From Spinacia oleracea (Eukaryota; Streptophyta; Magnoliopsida; Caryophyllales; Amaranthaceae), in contig NC_079487.1 in the NCBI RefSeq assembly GCF_020520425.1, positions 130,718,385-130,782,384 of the forward strand: a DNA stretch of 64,000 nt, written 5' to 3'. Shown here piece after piece: positions 34,801 through 47,600 of this stretch. Position 1 is the stretch's first letter, and every line of letters begins with the position of its first letter. The position numbers and the translations under genes are program-made. The notes under the pieces were generated by a model. It was not told the origin of the DNA. It worked only from the letters and a program-made list of their open reading frames with translations, and made no database searches.

Positions 34801-37800
34801 GATAGCAAAGCTTCTCATCCACATGTGTTAACTGCATTGTACTGTTGAAAGAAATGCCCCCAGTCTTCTTCTTCTTAAAGTAGATCTAGTAAATACCACA
34901 AAGTGAGAACCAAAAGCAAAAGAAACTAAGGTGAAGAAACAACCATTCCTAAGTACAAGGCATCCTAAAACAATTTTTCCAGGAAGAGAAACGAAATGTC
35001 CAAAGATCCATTCTGAGGACAGTGAAGACTGGAATGATAAGGGAAAGGTAAAGCAGGGAGGTGCAAGAATTTTCTCCCTTGTCTGCAATTTATCCACCAA
35101 ATACTAAGTTGCCTAAGATATTAAATAGAGAAATTAAATAAGAGAGTTAGGAAGATTTGAGCAAGTCTATATGATAAAAGTCATGGTTATATCCATTTTG
35201 TGACTCAGTGTAATGAATCAAGTGTAAGGGAAGGGCATAATAGGTAGCAAGTAATATTAGGTAGAAGACAAATTAGATAGTTGTAGTAGAATGGTTATAA
35301 ATAAGGGCACATTAGGTTAGGAGAGGTATGTTGAGAATTTGGTAAAGCTTAGGCTTTGGAGAGTTGTGACCTCAAGTCACTAAACCTAGAGATTGGTGGC
35401 CTCAAGTCACTACTTTTATCCCCTTTTGTGTTCTTCATCCATCAAGCTAGTTAATATAATTTCTGTCATTAATTTTCTGCCAAAAATATAGTCAGTTCAT
35501 TACACTTGGTATCAGAGCGGTACAGTTCTGGGAGGGATTATTGATCTGATTTTTCTGAGTTTCAAAAAAAAAAAAAAAAAAAAAAAAGGGTTAAAAAAAA
35601 AAAAGAATGGAGTTCAACAGATCTGATCCGAAATTTCAAGAGAAGTGGGATGAGATCTTCCAAAAATGTAAGGAAGATCTGGTGAAAAACATTATGGAAG
35701 GTCTTTCTCCGATTTTTTCTTCGTTCCGGCAAAAATTGAAGGAATTAGGAGAGAAGTTTACTAAAATTAGAGAAGAGATACTCAAAGAGGAAGAGAACCA
35801 AGCAGATTCGGAGGTGGTTGAAGCGGAAGTGGTGGAACAGGAATATCTGCAGAAAAGGGGATCTGGAGAATATCCACCCTTCATCGCCGGCGAAAATGCG
35901 GTGGCACCAAATGGTGTAGGGTGTGGAAAAGGCGCCTCATGCCATAATCCACGCTGTGAGTCCCATTTTTGTCCACGTGGTCACCGTGGCGAACGTAGGC
36001 GAGGCTTCATCGTCAAGGATTCGGGTGGTGGGATGAGCGGAGGCCAGGGACTAGAAGGATTTGCTGGTGGCGTGGTTGATGTTCTCAGAGGTGAACGGAA
36101 GAAGTGGTTATTTGCGAGGGGACGTGACGAAGGTTGCGGATCTGATGGTGGTCGTGGTTCCTTTAACGGTAAGTGCAATTTTGGTGGTGGAACCACCACT
36201 TGCGGTGGCCTGGAGAGGGAAGGAGAGAGATTCGTGAAGGGAGGATCAGGAGCAGCTAGTGGTTCTGGTGGGGGGCCGGGTTACTCCGTGAGTGGCTGCC
36301 ACTGTTCTGGTGTCACCGGAGGTATGACTGGAGGCAAAAGATGGTGCTTCAATGGAGAATTCCTGAATATTCCAAAAAGAGTGGTGTGTGGGAGGAGCTT
36401 TGCTGAGTTGCTCACTGGTTTAGAGAAGAAGACAAGTTTAGAAGATGATGTTAGTAGGGGTAATACGGTAAAGGGGCTTATTGTTGACCAAAACAGATTA
36501 TATGAGGACAAGGGAGTTGGTGGTGGGACCATACTTGCTGCTCACCACTCATCATTGGGGAAGATTCCAGAGAAATTTAAAGAAAAGGGTGAGTTGGAGC
36601 TGGGTAACATCAGATTTGTGATGGAGAATCTTGGCATATTAAGGCCAAACATGAATGTGTTGGATTGGCCCATGTTAGCAATTGTCAATTTAAAGCCCAC
36701 CTCTTCCAACCAATTTCTAAACCCATTTTACTCCACCCATATTTTAAAAGAAAACCCTTCTTACTTCCCAAACCTCACACTTACAACTCCTTCAAAGGAG
36801 GAACATTACAGCCCACAGAGGCTGATTATAAACCCAACCATCCCACCTATGCTCCCAAATCCATGTTTGACTACTCTCACTCAAAACCCACTTTCCCCAC
36901 CCATAATCATTTTACCCAACCTCACTCACTTCATGACTGCTTTCCATAATCTTCATGTTCATTTCACCCTGCAACCAGAATCACCAAGAGACCTCATCAA
37001 CCAAGACCTTGAGCACCAATGGAAGCCAGGCATTAGACCTAGAAACGATAAAAATGACTACTACCAAGGCTGGCAAGTCAATGCGAATTACTACCCACCT
37101 TGAGGACAAGGTGGAAGTTTAGGGGGCCGGTATTGTAATGAATCAAGTGTAAGGGAAGGGCATAATAGGTAGCAAGTAATATTAGGTAGAAGACAAATTA
37201 GATAGTTGTAGTAGAATGGTTATAAATAAGGGCACATTAGGTTAGGAGAGGTATGTTGAGAATTTGGTAAAGCTTAGGCTTTGGAGAGTTGTGACCTCAA
37301 GTCACTAAACCTAGAGATTGGTGGCCTCAAGTCACTACTTTTATCCCCTTTTGTGTTCTTCATCCATCAAGCTAGTTAATATAATTTCTGTCATTAATTT
37401 TCTGCCAAAAATATAGTCAGTTCATTACACTCAGCAAGGTACAGTCAATATTCTAAACTTTCACAAACATAGACAAGTTAGTTGGAAAAGGTAGCTGCAG
37501 AAAAGATGGGAGCAACTTAAAGATGAATAGACAACAAGAAATCCTAAGGTCGCAGTGAAAATGTTAGTGATTCTAAGTTAACATGTTTTCAGTAATTTAA
37601 ATAGATGTCCTAATATAATCTTACAAAAAGCTCCCTTAAATTTGCATTATGATAGAAAACCTTACCTGAGGCGGTTTTTTGTTGAGACGTAATCCCACAG
37701 CTTCCAGTTCTCTAGTCAATATTTGCCGATGCCCCTCACTCTAATGCATATTCCATACAGTCAACAACAAATTAATCAGGAAAACAAGCAGAAGCGTTTT

Positions 37801-39761
37801 GAATTTTGACATAACTTGCAAACGAAACCACTGGTGGACAAATACAGGAGTTGCAAGATAAAAACTAATATGCTAATCAAATGCTATCTCCAGATACCTC
37901 CAATCAAAATGCATTCATGCATATCAAAGTTTCTATTACTTACTTTTGAGGCATCTAGAACCATGAGTACAAGATCTGATGATTTGGCTACAGCAATGAC
38001 CTGAAGAAGATAAGTAGTTTAATCAGAAACTTTAAATAAATACATAAACACATGGCAACATTAATATTTCTCAATAGGAAGTCAGGAACTCCATATTATC
38101 AATAATTATCATCAAAAGAAGCTAACAATTAAAATTCACAAGACACGATCTTATGTGGAGCCCGGATTTACCTGCCTTCCACGCCCCTTTCCTTCAGAAG
38201 CACCCTCAATGATTCCAGGAAGATCAAGCAGTTGAATCTTAGTATCATTGTAGTGTATAATTCCAGGGATGCAGGTAAGTGTAGTAAACTCATACGAGGC
38301 AGCTTCTGAGTGAGTTCCAGTAAGAGTGGTTAGGAGTGTTGACTTACCCACACTGCAGCAAGAACATATAATGAGAATTTTCCCAGCATGGAATGTCACT
38401 TAGTGTGTACACTTTCAAAATGCTAACAACATAATTTGGCTGTCAATAACCACAACTCCCATGTCTGATGTCCAGCACCATGACAAGCCATTACATATAT
38501 CTCATCTAACGAAAGATGAAAACTATCAAATTGTTTTAAAGAAGCTAAACATTGACAAATTTTAACAGCCAATGTATAGGTTCTGGAGATGGAAAACCTT
38601 GGGAATCCAATCAGTGCAACACGTCCATGCCCAAACTTTGTAACTTCAAAACCCTCCCCTCCTCCACTCGAACCCTGACACACAGTTCAAATAAAAATTC
38701 AAACCAATATTATAGCAGACAATCAAGAAAGTTAGGACCAATTAAAAAGAGAAACAAACTGAAACACCAAAAGTTCAGGAAAGATAACAAGCAGCAAAAC
38801 GATACCTAAAACAAAGAGTCCTGTTCCAGAGGAAAACTTAATTTAAAGGTAAGAGAGAAATTGTACCGAATTACCGATATCGGAGCAATAAAATTTGATC
38901 TAAAATTACATTTACAGCATTTAGTCATGCATTGGGCACAATTCCTCATGTCCACATTTCCTCTCTCACCTCTCCTCCCCCCCCCCCCCCCCGAAATAAA
39001 AAAGACCAATTTAGTGACGCGTTGAGATTTATTTGAAGTACAACACTACAACCGAAGCACAAGTCACAAGAAAACCTGTCACCCTTTATTAAACGGAGCT
39101 CTTTAGGACTCGTATGAATTCAGTTCCATAGAATAAAGTAAACGATATATAGGAATAGAAAGAACCAATCTCCATATACTCCACATATTTAGGCAAATTG
39201 CGAAGAAATTGGTCACGGGTAGAAAATTTTACAAGATATCAAGAATCACTCAAGTGTCAAGAAAGAACAAAATTCCCCGGGAATTACATACTTTGGGAGG
39301 CTCTAACAGCTGCGTCCTGAGCTTTGCTATCTTTGCTTTCAGTTGACCCAGATGATACTCTGAAAGAAAAACAAATAATAGACTTCTTACTTCTTAGTAT
39401 AACAAACACCAATATATCTGAACATATCAGCTAAACCTATTCAATACGAAGTAGTACTCATCTAAACTTCCCTATGCCATTAAGAACATTTTGTGAATAA
39501 ATTAATAAAGGAAGTAAGCAACGATTGAGGAGTGTATTTTTTCGAGCAACAATGCAAAGTAAAAGGCAATGCAAGTAATGACACATGAATGACTAGAAAC
39601 CGATTCCACTTGGAAAGGAGAAAAGGCATAAAATGTCATGAACAACATATATTTCAATCCATAATCTCTCTCAAAAACTTATCACACACACCTGTAGCCT
39701 TATTCTTCTGTGTCCGAGCCATCTCGGCTTCGATTTCCTTAATCCTTTCTATGATCCCCAT
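31850..39761 (-). CDS. DRG: Developmentally regulated GTP-binding protein (DRG), OBG/DRG GTPase
   Basis: Eleven coding exons on the minus strand: 39692-39761, 39292-39359, 38598-38674, 38172-38352, 37944-38000, 37666-37740, 34766-34885, 33069-33239, 32468-32581, 32172-32342 and 31850-31945. The phases agree and give 399 residues, the length I recall for Arabidopsis DRG (At1g17470). DRGs are cytosolic translation-factor-class GTPases that bind ribosomes with DFRP partners. Visible parts: helical N terminus (1-46), G1 GFPSVGKS (69-76), G3 DLPG (115-118), G4 NKID (246-249), G5 SAN near 269-271, and a C-terminal TGS domain (YTKPQGQ … VEDFCNHIH … YALVWG … DEDVVQIV, about 293-366). The leader probably has an intron: AGTCAACAG/GTTCCA near 40342 looks like a donor. 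Intron 6 contains a complete LTR element and intron 7 a SINE. No broken residue was seen. Confidence 0.95.
33409..33541 (-). mobile_element. SINE with 15-base target duplication
   Basis: A 103-base minus-strand SINE at 33424-33526, flanked by a perfect AGCCCTTTTCATAAT duplication (33409-33423 and 33527-33541). Read on the minus strand, it begins CTCTGCAATTGCAGGGGTAA, has the GGAGCCTCTTTGAGGCAATG block of a SINE family widespread in flowering plants, and ends in a simple (GATAAT)-like tail. It lies in intron 7 of the DRG gene, in the sense orientation relative to that gene. Confidence 0.8.
35204..37434 (+). mobile_element. Young non-autonomous LTR retrotransposon
   Basis: Two LTRs of 296 bases, 35209-35504 and 37134-37429, look identical by eye. 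Both start TGTAATGA and end TCATTACA, and they are flanked by a perfect CTCAG duplication. A primer-binding site matching initiator-methionine tRNA (TGGTATCAGAGC) follows the first LTR after a few bases, and a polypurine tract (TTTAGGGGGCCGG) precedes the second. The interior has one reading frame and no reverse transcriptase, integrase or protease. The structure therefore looks whole for a non-autonomous element (TRIM/LARD or TR-GAG type) that depends on a partner. Identical LTRs mean a recent insertion. It lies in DRG intron 6, antisense to the gene. Confidence 0.92.
35607..37103 (+). CDS. Single open frame of the non-autonomous LTR element, unknown function
   Basis: A 498-residue frame fills most of the interior of the LTR element. 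I do not recognise it. An acidic, lysine-rich, coiled-coil-like N terminus (about 1-80) is followed by a glycine- and cysteine-rich middle (about 95-260, with paired Cys and His residues but no clear CCHC knuckle), then a proline- and asparagine-rich C terminus. It may be a diverged capsid-type protein or an element-specific protein. No pol motifs are seen. Confidence 0.6.
   Translation: MEFNRSDPKFQEKWDEIFQKCKEDLVKNIMEGLSPIFSSFRQKLKELGEKFTKIREEILKEEENQADSEVVEAEVVEQEYLQKRGSGEYPPFIAGENAVAPNGVGCGKGASCHNPRCESHFCPRGHRGERRRGFIVKDSGGGMSGGQGLEGFAGGVVDVLRGERKKWLFARGRDEGCGSDGGRGSFNGKCNFGGGTTTCGGLEREGERFVKGGSGAASGSGGGPGYSVSGCHCSGVTGGMTGGKRWCFNGEFLNIPKRVVCGRSFAELLTGLEKKTSLEDDVSRGNTVKGLIVDQNRLYEDKGVGGGTILAAHHSSLGKIPEKFKEKGELELGNIRFVMENLGILRPNMNVLDWPMLAIVNLKPTSSNQFLNPFYSTHILKENPSYFPNLTLTTPSKEEHYSPQRLIINPTIPPMLPNPCLTTLTQNPLSPPIIILPNLTHFMTAFHNLHVHFTLQPESPRDLINQDLEHQWKPGIRPRNDKNDYYQGWQVNANYYPP
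38977..38992 (+). repeat. Poly(C) run
   Basis: Sixteen consecutive cytosines in a DRG intron (between exons 2 and 3). The run is prone to length error in sequencing. Confidence 0.85.
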
Positions 39762-39775
39762 TGTTCCTGAATTTC

Positions 39776-40490
39776 AATTACTGGCAGCAAAGGAAAAAAG
39801 AAAAAAGGCATCACAACAAGCGATTTCACCCAAAAAACACCAACATCTAGTACAGACAGAATTATACAATAGGTAAAGGCTAAAAGGCAGCATCAACAAC
39901 ATCAATTAAGTTGACATTATACTTATGAGTGATCAATTCATTCAGCTGAACTAAGAAAATCGACATAATCGCCATCACATGGTGCAACTAAACATGTACA
40001 GTATATGCTCCCAAAATCTTTCAAATGAGCTACGAAATAAAAGTTATAATAAGCATGAGAATCAAAATCTCTGTCCACAACAAAATCCAAATTCAGGGTT
40101 AAGATAAATTGATAAAAGCAGAAATCTTTGTTCTTCAGACCTCCAACTCACACTGATTGGAGAAGTGAATAATCAAGCAGTCCAATTATTAGGGAAGACC
40201 AAAAATTAAAAATTGATGAAACCATGTAAATTGTTGATGCTTAAATTCAACAAAAAAAAATTAAATAAAAATTGCAAAATTCGGCATGAAATATTGAAAA
40301 CGAAAACGAAGAAGATGAAGGATGAGGAGAGATATTGGAACCTGTTGACTGTGAATCGAATTGCAGGAGAACTGAGCTCGGATGATGATGTGAGGAATCG
40401 ATGTAGTTCTAGGGTTTGCAAGAATTTTATTTCCGGAGGTTTCCTCACTCCTCAGCAATTACTAGAAGAATGCTCAAAGTTGGGGACCCA
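39776..40490 (-). promoter_or_regulatory. DRG leader and promoter region
   Basis: On the minus strand, a probable non-coding first exon (about 40470 to 40342, containing AAACCCTAGAAC, a telo-box-like motif common in plant translation genes) ends at the donor-like AACAG/GTTCCA. The acceptor would lie shortly before the ATG at 39761. Inference from motifs only. Confidence 0.4.
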
Positions 40491-41647
40491 AAAGAAGCCA
40501 AAGAAAAGAAAAGAAAGTTTTTTTATTGAAGTATTTTCTTTGGTCATTTCTGTATCTTCTAAGATTCATCTTGATCGATATATTTTTTTCTTCTCATTTT
40601 ATTTGTTCTATTTTTTACCAAAATGTCTCAAAAATTAATCAAACAATGCAAATAAAATAGGACGGAGGATAATTTAAAAAAATCGCAGTTTTATACTCCG
40701 TAGCTTTATTAATTAATATTTGTCATTTAAAATGGCATACCGTGAACTACAAAAAATCCAAGTGGAAAATTATGTTAGCAACAAACAGAGTAAAACCTAC
40801 TTATGTTTCACTTGTTTGATGGAGCATTATAGAAATCTAGGAGGCTCCACGACAAAAAAGTTTAAAAATTTGAGGCCGAATTTTTCGAGTTATATCATTA
40901 TAAAATATACGAGTATGCATTATGTTATATCTTTTGAATTTGTTGGTCGATTTAAATATTATTCTCAATTTCTAAAATTTTCGAAGAACATCCCAAGATT
41001 CATGTGATTAGAAAGCGTCCTTCCATTCATCTTCCCCTCTTCCATTCCATTCGATATCGGTCTTATGTTCCCATGATTACAACTAAAATAGCACAAAACC
41101 ACATCTAATTTGATTTGTCTGGAAAAGATTATTTTGTCTAAACTAGGTTTATAAGATGCTTATTAACTAGGTTTATTAGAGAAGTTCAAGTCTTGAACTT
41201 GTCACACTTGCCCAAAAGTGTGCCCTAATCACTTCATCCGAACATGTTCTCATCACAAAATTTACATTAAATTGGACGCTTAATGCCTGATACTCCTTTT
41301 ATCTACCATGGATTGTGCCAAGGACTGGATGCCATATGAACTGGACATCTACCGTTATCATCAATTATATGCTTCTGGCAAAATATACCTAGCTGTAGAA
41401 AGATCAAAATAATGACTACATTTTTGTGTCTACTCTACTCAAAACAAAAAACATGGACCTAAAAAGCACGAACTAGCATATACCGCAAAAGTTGTCATAG
41501 AACTGACATTCAGGTACCTATTACAGATAACTGCAAGGCAGTTGCATGGCGACCACTCAGCACCAGCACCAGCACCAGCACCAGCACCATTATTGTTTCC
41601 CTATAAACTGACTCTAGATGTGATGGTGAAAGTATTTACAAAAGATG
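40491..41647. other. Intergenic between DRG and TRF-like genes
   Basis: No gene seen. The part nearest 41648 should be the 3' UTR of the minus-strand TRF-like gene and contains a (CACCAG)n run at 41561-41588. Confidence 0.45.
41561..41588. repeat. (CACCAG)n microsatellite
   Basis: About four and a half perfect hexanucleotide units, probably within the 3' UTR of the TRF-like gene (read there as CTGGTG). Confidence 0.8.
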
Positions 41648-44600
41648 TCATGAGTATCCTGATCTATTTTCATTTACACTTGACCCACTATTGTTGTTGC
41701 TACTGCCTTTTGAAACCTGTGGAGCCTGCCCATTGAGTTCTGCTAGCTCCCGCACTTTCACTAAAACCGATGCAGGTATTGGTAATGGTGCATTCTTTCG
41801 CGGATTCATCTGCATCATCATTAAGAAGTACGAATATTAGTAGTTAAGGTTATCTAACAATGGCAAGAAACCCATTTGTGAATAACATAAATCACTTACC
41901 CCTTTTTCTGCTTGAGAGTTAGCAAAGCTAGCTTTTAGAAGGTTTCTCCACTTATCCTGCAAGGTGAAGAACAGAACACTACTCTTTCAGCAAACCAATA
42001 ATTTGTAGTTTGAGCCCAGAAACGGGAACAAGTATAGATTCATACCTTCAGGTCAACGGAAGTGCGGTGAGCATAAGATGAAAAGGAAAGCCGTTTGATT
42101 TCGGACCAACGTCCAGCTCCAAACATAGCCACACCATCAACAAGCTTTGTAACTTCTGTCAAACTCCAAGCCCGGTGGTGCTTTCTTCTCATTCCACCCT
42201 TCACAGTGGGAATAGTAGTTACATGATCATCAGAATTGTTGCCGGATGCGTTCTCTAGTGAAGTACTATCCACTGAATCCACACTTTTTGGTTCCGCAGC
42301 TTGAGAAATACCATCTGAAAACTTACTAGTCAAGCATCGTTTATCTCTCTCCTCTTCTGAGACAATCTGCCAAGGATAAATACATCCACAGGTAATAACC
42401 ACATTTCAGAAATTTCTACAATAAAAAGGTGTTCCAAATAGAGACCTGAATAACAGTAATCTAGTTCGTATAAAGGTCATCAAACTATCTATATCCCCCA
42501 CCATTTGAGTTAATAATGATGTTAAAAATAGTCAACAGCAATAATAAAATAACAGCAATCTAATTCGTGTGATAGTAGTATAGTAGGTTTGTAGCTTTTC
42601 AGAATTCACAGATAAGACAATTAACAAGGTTCCAGGTAATGTTTCCAATCATCAAATACAGTAGTCATATACGAAATCAAGTTAAATAAAAGTTATCAAA
42701 AATATCAAAAATAAAAGTTAAAGGGTGGTTCCTGTAGTTCAAAATATTTATCATTATCTATAACGGTCACAGTGCAACGGAAACCCTTATGATGATTAGA
42801 AGAAACATACAGAACTTGTACTTTAAGCCCAGTTTGCAAAAGTTGTCCAAGATGAACTGATAATGATAATGCCTCAGACTTCTTGTTCCATTCATTCAAC
42901 ATACTGTCTAAAACAAAATTAAAAACTAAGCATGCATAGGCTTAAACTACTAGGTTATAAATAGCTCATGACATATATCCAAACCGTATCCCTAAAAGTT
43001 CACAGCATTAACAGATTAACCATTACACCAGTTAAATAACAGAACACATACTTCACACAACTGCCCATTTGCTAAATGTGCTCGGTTTGGTACAACAGAT
43101 CTTCTGAACTATCTTACCTGACCTTATTGTATCTAAACTTATTTTGTGCAGACTTATTTTTGTCTAAACTTCCAACATCCAACCCCCCCCCCCCTATTTT
43201 TTTCCCAAAAGAAACATGTTCACAACATAGGAAATAAAGGCAGAAAGGAGGACAATGGGAATTTTTCATTGACATGATTATTTCTGCTTACCAGCTTTCC
43301 AAACTGGATAGATTTAGTCTCCAAAAGTTCAACCCTGCTATGATCATCAGGCGGTGGCTTAAACTCTGCAACAGAACTCTCAACAATTTTCCTGTTCAAC
43401 GCGACATCACTTGAATTGAACTTCTGCAGGACGGAACCAAATAGATCATGAGAGACAGACAGCAGGAAAAGATACATAGAGATATCTAGCTAGCCTTCCA
43501 AACCTGTCTTCACTAGCAAGTTCTAATGCTACAACTCCGTAAACAAGAAATGTGCACACTCCAACGTGTGCTCCATTTCCTAGTCAGACGAAATTAAAAA
43601 AAAAAAGGATAAAAAGGCATATAAACAAAGATCAACATGCAGCCTAGCAAATGTTACTAATACCTGTAATACTAGAAGTAGAATCAAAGACTAGTATTGT
43701 GGACAATGTGTCAGGAAACAAAGTGGTACCAAGTAGTCTATGACAGGATACTATTTAACTCACAATAGAACCATTGCCCAATCACTCTACAGAAGAAATA
43801 TACTTCAGAAATGTAATCATTACTAGTCTGACTGACAAATGAAGCAGTTCTAATCTAACCGACAAATGTAATCTCAATGTACAACTTGGAAAATTTGGCT
43901 TACCGTAAGGGCCGTTATACTTTTTCGGGGACGGCATCTCCGAACCCGAGAAACGTATGGCACCTGAACACCAGATCCTCCGATGGAGTCAGGCCTGGTG
44001 ACAAAATCACCTAAATAGGAACCCCATGCAGGTCTGATTGCTTCCTTTAAAGAAGCTTTATCCTGTCCAAAACGCTTGGATGGGGACAACGACTTTCCAC
44101 TGGATTCCTTTTCTGTATCGGATGACTCTTCAATGTATCGCTTTGTAGGCTTCCTAGCACGTTTTGCAGCTCTGTGCTCAAGGTTATCATCACTTCTACA
44201 TCCAGATTCTGTGAAAGAATTCCCCAATTCATCATCATCAATGGTATCCTCCCTTAAATTTGAAACAACCAAGTTCACTGGACCATCATTTCTAGCACTA
44301 CAGATCTCTCCAGCCGCTGAATTTCCACAATCCAAGTTATTACTGAGTTCTTTTTTCTTCAGGAGCTTTCCATTATTGATTATAAAACTTGTAACAGATA
44401 CATCACATGAATTAGTCAATCCCATTGCAATTCTTCGTTTTAGCCACATCTTGTCTTTAACAGAAGTTTTACGCCCAAATGTAGCTCTGAATGTTTCGTG
44501 AAGTTCCCTAATAGTTAATTTGTCCAAATCTATCTCGCCCTTTGTCAAAGAAAAGTTAGGTCTGGAACCAGCAGATCCATTTTTGTTTAGCCCATCATGG

Positions 44601-47600
44601 AGGCTAGAGCTTGACTCCTCTCCCATATTCGCAGATTCTTTCACATGTGTGTCTTTAGAACTTGATGTAGACTTAGGCAAAGAGTCCTGCAAGAGAATTC
44701 CAGACCAATACCTCCAGTCAATAGTAGGAAAATCATTCCCGTAGATTAGCATCATGAAAGCACAGAGATGGATGATCCACATGCTAACTGGTTAGTAGCA
44801 AAATTCAACTTACTAAAATACCGCATGAATACCGGTTATACTGCAAGTAGCACAAAGATATCATCTCTGCTTAATTTCAATTACAGAAAAGGTAAACCCT
44901 ACGCAAAATGAATATGAAAAACAAAATCAACATTAAACTACTAAAACAACCCTATCTAATCTCCACAAAATATAATACTATTACAAGGGCTTTATAAACT
45001 CTAACTCCATCCTTTGGAAAGAAAAAGGTAGCACCGAAGAAAGGAAAGAGCGAGATGGCGGTTTTTCTTCTTCCCGCGAAGCAACCATCACTTCCACCAC
45101 CCTAGATGCCTAAAGCAAAACAGCTGCCACCTCATCCTTTCCAGTTTCATCAACCATAAGGCCATAACTATCAATGTCATGGCGTGCTCTAACCCTGCTC
45201 CGTTGTCTCTGACGACTGACCTCCATACAAACCTTCAATCGAATGGGGTGGAGCAGGTGACTCAAGGAGAGGATGCTACGTGATTATGAAGTACCACTAT
45301 ACTACTATGTAACGAATAGATTTTCCCTCTCAAAATGAGACTTTCTTTCTCCTCTAGAGGTTTCTTAATCTTATTATGTCATGAGTTTCCCCACCTTCCA
45401 GTCTTTTCCTGCACCTCTAGTCATAACTTTATAATAGTCCTTCATTTTAATAGTCCAGTCTTGTTGGAGTCTAGTAGCTTTTCTTTCTTAGCTCTCTCTA
45501 GGTCTTTGTGATACAAGGTATTCATTTCGTCTCCAAAAACTGTTTTCTTTACTGTTAACTATGCATTCTCAAGGTTCTGATAGGTGTCTCTCACTCACCC
45601 GTGATTTCTTCCCTTATTTGTTTTACAATTTTGTTTCATATTCTAGCACAGAACCAACATGTAGACTGCCCCAAACAACTCGTCATTTCACCCATCCAAT
45701 GAAAGGAAAATTAATCGGCTATCAATATAAAATCTCTAACATAAAGCGCCATGGTCAACAAGATATCTAAAGCAAGGAAGACTTGCACAAGTCGCCTAAC
45801 AGCTTCTTTAATCCAAGGTAAGAATTTAGGGCAAAGGCAATGATACTTGTGTATAGTTCTACCATGTAAAGCCCTCTTTCTTTGTTTTTCTGTAAACACT
45901 CTAAGCATTTCTGATTCTTCATGCCTTACAACATATGCACTTTCCACCTAACACCTTTACCATGGAAACGAGTTGAGTCACGAACAGTGTTCAACTAACA
46001 TAGGCCTTCGGAAATGGGCTAAGAAAATATCCAGTCTGCACACTAGACACTATTGGTCATCTCCCAACCTATCATGTAAGACATAAGTCTGCACAGCAAA
46101 AGTTCAAAGTCTGCTTAAACATCAAAAAAATGTAATCCCATAAAATTTCAGCGAATTCAAGGGAATTTTCTTTCTTGGTACCATGACCTGGAACTTGACC
46201 AAAGGTATATCTAAGTACAAATTTCACTGGCATCAGAATTTCAAATATGCATGATAAAGAGGTCTTTGCCAATCACCCTGCTAGCCAACATCACCAACAC
46301 ACAATATTCAAAACGGAAAAAAAGAAAGAAATCAAGATCAACACATTGATGGTTTTTTTTATTGTAAAATACTATAACTCAAGTTGAAATAGATATCAGC
46401 ATCTCTGCATTTGTTAACTGTGGCCAGCAACAGATATTCTAACTCTAAATAAAACATACCTCGGCCTGAGGTCTTAAGTTTTCTTGATCAACCTTGGCGA
46501 GCTTGATTTGTGACAAACCTAACAGACCAGTTTTTTTCAGAATTAGACAATTAAAAATATGAACTACCAACCACAACCTATTTCAATTATAACTGCTGAT
46601 AATCAAGATCGGATACAGGCATACAGCTAGTTGATAGGGTTAGCCATGAGCCCATGACAATCATTAGTCTTGAAAATAAATATGCCAAACAACCATTCCA
46701 ATGGGTAGTTATAATTTGACCATTCTGCAGAATAACTGCAATAAAAATGTCAAACTAATGGCAAAGTAACCAAAAGGACTTTTTGGTGGAAAATGATTTT
46801 CAAGATTACTGACACGAAAAAGAATGTTAAGAGGGTAAAAATAATCTAACCTTCATGCTTCTCTATGTCAGGCTTTTCAAAAGATTCATCCAACTCATCA
46901 TTATCAGGAATATGTGATGCTGCCTCTACAACATCAGGTATAGATAGCATTTCACTTTTTTCCATCTCCAACAAATCCTCAACCTCCATAAGCTCATCAT
47001 CAGTAGCAGGAACAAACCTTCCATCAAAATCAACCTATATAGCAGAAACAAAATAACAAGTCAACTACAGTGCATTGCAGTAAAGGGTTTGGGGAGTGGG
47101 GACAGCCGGACAGCAGACAAAAAAACCCAACACAAAGGCAAGTGAATATTGAGCACAAATTTCTTAAACATGTTTTAAACCTCGCAGTATTCAAGTGGAT
47201 AGTACAACGGTAGAATAGAGTGATAAAGATGTCCAGTCGTATTGAACATTAACAAGGTAAAAGCCAAAGCAAACATCAGGGATGTTTCATGTACAAAACA
47301 ATCTTTGTACTTCACTGTATGAGTCGGGAAAGGTGGGAGAAATGCAGCAATTTGTGTGAAAACTCAGATATATTAATGAAAACAAAGAAAGATTGCCCCT
47401 CTCCCACTGATTGAGACAAAAAACGTCTGGAGTCTCCTTTATAAAGCAGTAAAGCACACAGTTGTTGCATTCAGAAGAAGCTTTAATTGTAAAACTCACA
47501 CTACAGATTTAATAAAAATGATGAAGAAAGTACAAAGTCATTGAGCATAGTCTATCTAGGAGAGAGATATTAGAGAGGGGAGTTGACAAAAAGAGAAAAA

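Noticed and set aside
42705-42902. 65-residue minus-strand frame between TRF-like exons
   Set aside because: The exons at 43292-43423 and 42046-42366 already join in frame, and the frame did not resemble TRF-like proteins. An alternative exon cannot be excluded without transcripts.
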